A program made the translations under genes and the position numbers. From an uncultured Eubacteriales bacterium (lineage in GTDB: Bacteria; Bacillota; Clostridia; Monoglobales; Monoglobaceae), in contig URTH01000124.1 in NCBI GenBank assembly GCA_900550775.1, positions 1 to 5,674 of the forward strand: 5,674 bases of DNA, read 5' to 3'. The notes beneath the pieces were generated by a model. It was not told where the DNA came from. It ran no database searches and saw only the letters and a list, made by a program, of their open reading frames with translations. Each line of letters starts with the position of its first letter. Position 1 is the stretch's first letter. Shown here one piece after another: positions 4,174-5,674 of the stretch.

Positions 4174-4854
4174 ATGAGTAAAAAGATTCTTGTGGTAGAC
4201 GATGAAAAAAGTATCGTCGATATTTTAAAGTTAAATTTACAAAACGAAGGATATACGGTATATGAGGCGTATGACGGTGAAGAGGCGGTTTTAAAAGCTT
4301 CTAACATTGAGCCGGATCTGATTTTGCTGGACGTTATGCTTCCGAAACTGGACGGATTTTCGGTCTGTAAAAAAATCCGCGAAACGTCATCCGTACCGAT
4401 TTTGATGATCACTGCGCGTGAGGAAGAAGTGGACAAGGTACTGGGTTTGGAACTGGGCGCCGATGACTATATCACAAAGCCTTTCAGCGTACGTGAATTG
4501 ATGGCGCGCATCAAAGCCAACATGCGCCGCCAGGAACAGGAAACACAGAACGCAGACGATAACGATATCATTCATGTCGGTTGCTTTACCCTTGACTGCA
4601 ACCGTTATGAGCTGTATAAAAACGGTCAGCTGATCGATCTGACTGTGCGTGAATTTGAGCTGATTAAGTTTTTATCCGCGCAGCCCAACAAGATTTATTC
4701 CCGTAAATCTCTGCTTGAATATGTCTGGGATTATGAATATGTCCGTACCGTGGATGTTACCGTGCGCCGCGTGCGGGAAAAGATCGAGGATGATCCCTCC
4801 CAGCCGCGTCATATCATGACAAAGCGCGGCGTTGGTTATTATTTTGCGATCTAA
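4174..4854 (+). CDS. walR: OmpR/PhoB-family response regulator, WalR (YycF)-like
   Basis: This 226-residue protein has a receiver domain (1-120) and a winged-helix DNA-binding domain (about 130-226). Receiver residues are complete: D9 and D10, phospho-acceptor D53 in LILLDVMLP, T80, and K102 in ADDYITKPF. The C-terminal domain carries LTVREFELIKFL (156-167) and RTVDVTVRRVREKIEDDPSQP (191-211), ending in TKRGVGYYF. The RTVDVTVRR-REKIEDxP block closely resembles B. subtilis WalR, the essential regulator of wall metabolism. The neighbouring rlmH is also near walR in B. subtilis. Unlike there, no histidine kinase, walH, walI or walJ follows: a terminator comes 48 bp after the stop. The start at 4174 has GGAGG at 4162-4166 with a 7-nt gap; the frame is open upstream to 4081 but that part overlaps the peptidase gene. 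PhoP/PhoB is the main alternative. Confidence 0.85.
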   Translation: MSKKILVVDDEKSIVDILKLNLQNEGYTVYEAYDGEEAVLKASNIEPDLILLDVMLPKLDGFSVCKKIRETSSVPILMITAREEEVDKVLGLELGADDYITKPFSVRELMARIKANMRRQEQETQNADDNDIIHVGCFTLDCNRYELYKNGQLIDLTVREFELIKFLSAQPNKIYSRKSLLEYVWDYEYVRTVDVTVRRVREKIEDDPSQPRHIMTKRGVGYYFAI

Positions 4855-4902
4855 GCCGAATTTGCTGCGCAAAGCTGCTGCGGCCAAGCATTACCAGATA
4901 AT

Positions 4903-4928
4903 AAAAAGCCGGCGTACGCCGGCTTTTT
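4903..4928 (+). terminator. Strong intrinsic terminator after walR (symmetric)
   Basis: AAAAAGCCGGC (4903-4913) pairs perfectly with GCCGGCTTTTT (4918-4928) across a GTAC loop, giving an 11-bp stem with T-run. It closes the peptidase-walR unit 48 bp after the stop codon, and being symmetric could act on either strand. It stands only 33 bp before rlmH. Confidence 0.9.
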
Positions 4929-4931
4929 CCA

Positions 4932-4954
4932 TGCATCTTAGATGCAGAAAGGAG
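4932..4954 (+). promoter_or_regulatory. rlmH ribosome binding site with adjoining small hairpin
   Basis: AAAGGAG (4948-4954) lies 7 nt before the rlmH ATG. Directly in front of it TGCATC (4932-4937) and GATGCA (4941-4946) form a 6-bp stem with a 3-nt loop. No convincing promoter lies between the walR terminator and this site. Confidence 0.6.
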
Positions 4955-4961
4955 TTTTAGC

Positions 4962-5444
4962 ATGATTCATATTTCTCTTATTTGCGTTGGAAAGATCAAA
5001 GAAAACTATTTTACGGCGGCCATCCAAGAATACGCAAAGCGCCTGCAGCGCTATTGTAAGCTCTCTGTCATTGAGGTCAAGGACGAGGCAACGCCGGATG
5101 CGCCCTCTCCGCGTGAGGAAGAACAAATCCTTGCAAAGGAAGGACAGCGCATTCTTGAGAAAATCCCCTCCTCCGCCCATGTCACCGCGCTCTGCATTGA
5201 GGGAAAGCCGATGTCCTCGCAGGCATTTGCCGCATCCATTGCCGATTTTATGGCAAACGGCGTCAGCCAGCTCGTCTTTGTCATCGGCGGTTCTCTGGGG
5301 CTTAGCGATGCCGTAAAACGCCGTGCCGATCAAAAACTGAGCTTTTCGCCGATGACGTTTCCGCATCAGCTGATGCGCGTTGTTTTGCTGGAGCAAATCT
5401 ATCGCGCCATGAATATCAACCACGGCGGAAAATATCATAAATAG
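4962..5444 (+). CDS. rlmH: 23S rRNA (pseudouridine-1915-N3)-methyltransferase RlmH
   Basis: RlmH is a SPOUT-class enzyme that uses S-adenosylmethionine to methylate pseudouridine 1915 in helix 69 of 23S rRNA on assembled ribosomes. The 160-residue length is the family norm. MIHISLICVGKIKENYF (1-17) is the usual N-terminus. FVIGGSLGL (106-114) and the segment TFPHQLMRVVLLEQIYRA (132-149) form the trefoil-knot cofactor site. The protein ends in NHGGKYHK, the conserved tail containing the catalytic-site YH. The start is supported by AAAGGAG. Proximity to walR echoes the B. subtilis walR-rlmH neighbourhood. The gene follows a strong terminator without an obvious promoter, so its transcription start is unclear. 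Confidence 0.95.
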   Translation: MIHISLICVGKIKENYFTAAIQEYAKRLQRYCKLSVIEVKDEATPDAPSPREEEQILAKEGQRILEKIPSSAHVTALCIEGKPMSSQAFAASIADFMANGVSQLVFVIGGSLGLSDAVKRRADQKLSFSPMTFPHQLMRVVLLEQIYRAMNINHGGKYHK

Positions 5445-5509
5445 CCGCGGCAAAGCATTGCTTGACACGGACTGCCAAAAGCATAAATCCATCTCTCAAA
5501 ATTGGCCTC

Positions 5510-5674
5510 TCATTCTTTTGTTTTAGCCAGATTTAAATTTGCCGGATTTTCAAGTAAAGCGCCCTTTTCGCTGAATCTGGAACCGTGGCAGGGACAGTCC
5601 CAGGAGTGTTCTGCGGCGTTCCATTTCAGCGCACATCCCAGATGCGGACAGCGTTTTACCGTTGGGGTAAAGAA
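5510..5674 (-). CDS. C-terminal fragment of a Rieske [2Fe-2S] protein, probably an FAD-dependent oxidoreductase
   Basis: Only the last 54 codons are in the window; the gene enters from the right edge. The fragment carries a full Rieske cluster motif: C9 and H11 in KRCPHLGCAL, then C27 and H30 in WDCPCHGSRF, followed by the usual glycine- and proline-containing end (EKGALLENPANLNL). In Clostridia this arrangement is common as the C-terminal domain of FAD-dependent (DadA-like) oxidoreductases, which is my inference for the missing part; a stand-alone Rieske ferredoxin cannot be excluded. It converges on rlmH, with 65 bp between the stop codons and no clear terminator. Confidence 0.8.
   Translation of the reverse strand, partial: FFTPTVKRCPHLGCALKWNAAEHSWDCPCHGSRFSEKGALLENPANLNLAKTKE

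Noticed and set aside
4881..5460. Similar GCGGCMAAGCATT segments just after the walR and rlmH stop codons (about 4880-4892 and 5447-5459)
   Set aside because: The match is about 13 bp with one mismatch, it is not flanked by further similarity, and it is probably chance.
4938..5492. Long antisense open frame (184 codons) opposite rlmH
   Set aside because: It is a shadow of rlmH, whose own frame has complete family motifs and a good ribosome site.
1..5674. CRISPR array, tRNA or rRNA genes, insertion sequences
   Set aside because: No regularly spaced repeats of CRISPR length, no cloverleaf-like sequence, and no transposase or terminal inverted repeats were seen on either strand.

Overview
The window reads as a chromosomal piece of a low-to-mid GC Bacillota, most likely class Clostridia. 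The grounds are the strong AGGAGG-type ribosome binding sites, sigma-A-like promoters with extended -10 boxes, a Clostridia-style 4-alpha-glucanotransferase, and a WalR-like response regulator next to rlmH. This placement is inference from gene content; no rRNA or other marker gene is present.

Left part (1-3000), all on the minus strand, listed in transcription order from right to left: secG (translocase subunit with a long acidic tail), a membrane-anchored GT2 glycosyltransferase of the GtrB/DPM1 type, an endolysin-like N-acetylmuramoyl-L-alanine amidase, and the 5' part of malQ, which leaves the window at base 1. Hairpin terminators follow secG, the glycosyltransferase and (weakly) the amidase. 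The secG reading frame has no stop codon before its terminator. It runs through the hairpin and overlaps the start of the glycosyltransferase gene.

Centre (3001-3505): a 505-bp divergent intergenic region, dense in signals. It holds the secG promoter (minus strand). It also holds a perfect WalR-type direct repeat and a tandem array of four TTYACM hexamers spaced exactly 11 bp apart, sitting at the -35 position of an extended -10 promoter. That promoter is followed after about 80 bp by a strong intrinsic terminator, with no reading frame between. I read this as a candidate small RNA gene under PhoB/PhoP/WalR-type control. A separate sigma-A promoter then serves the next gene.

Right part (3506-5444), plus strand: an anchored M23 peptidoglycan endopeptidase and a WalR-like response regulator, probably cotranscribed, then a strong terminator and rlmH. 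At the right edge lies the 3' end of a minus-strand gene with a Rieske [2Fe-2S] motif.

The likely biology is a cell-envelope control locus. A WalR-type regulator sits beside a peptidoglycan hydrolase. Matching binding sites lie in the shared upstream region, and a putative sRNA with C-rich, anti-Shine-Dalgarno-like single strands may extend the circuit after transcription. No partner histidine kinase (walK), walH, walI or walJ is visible here.
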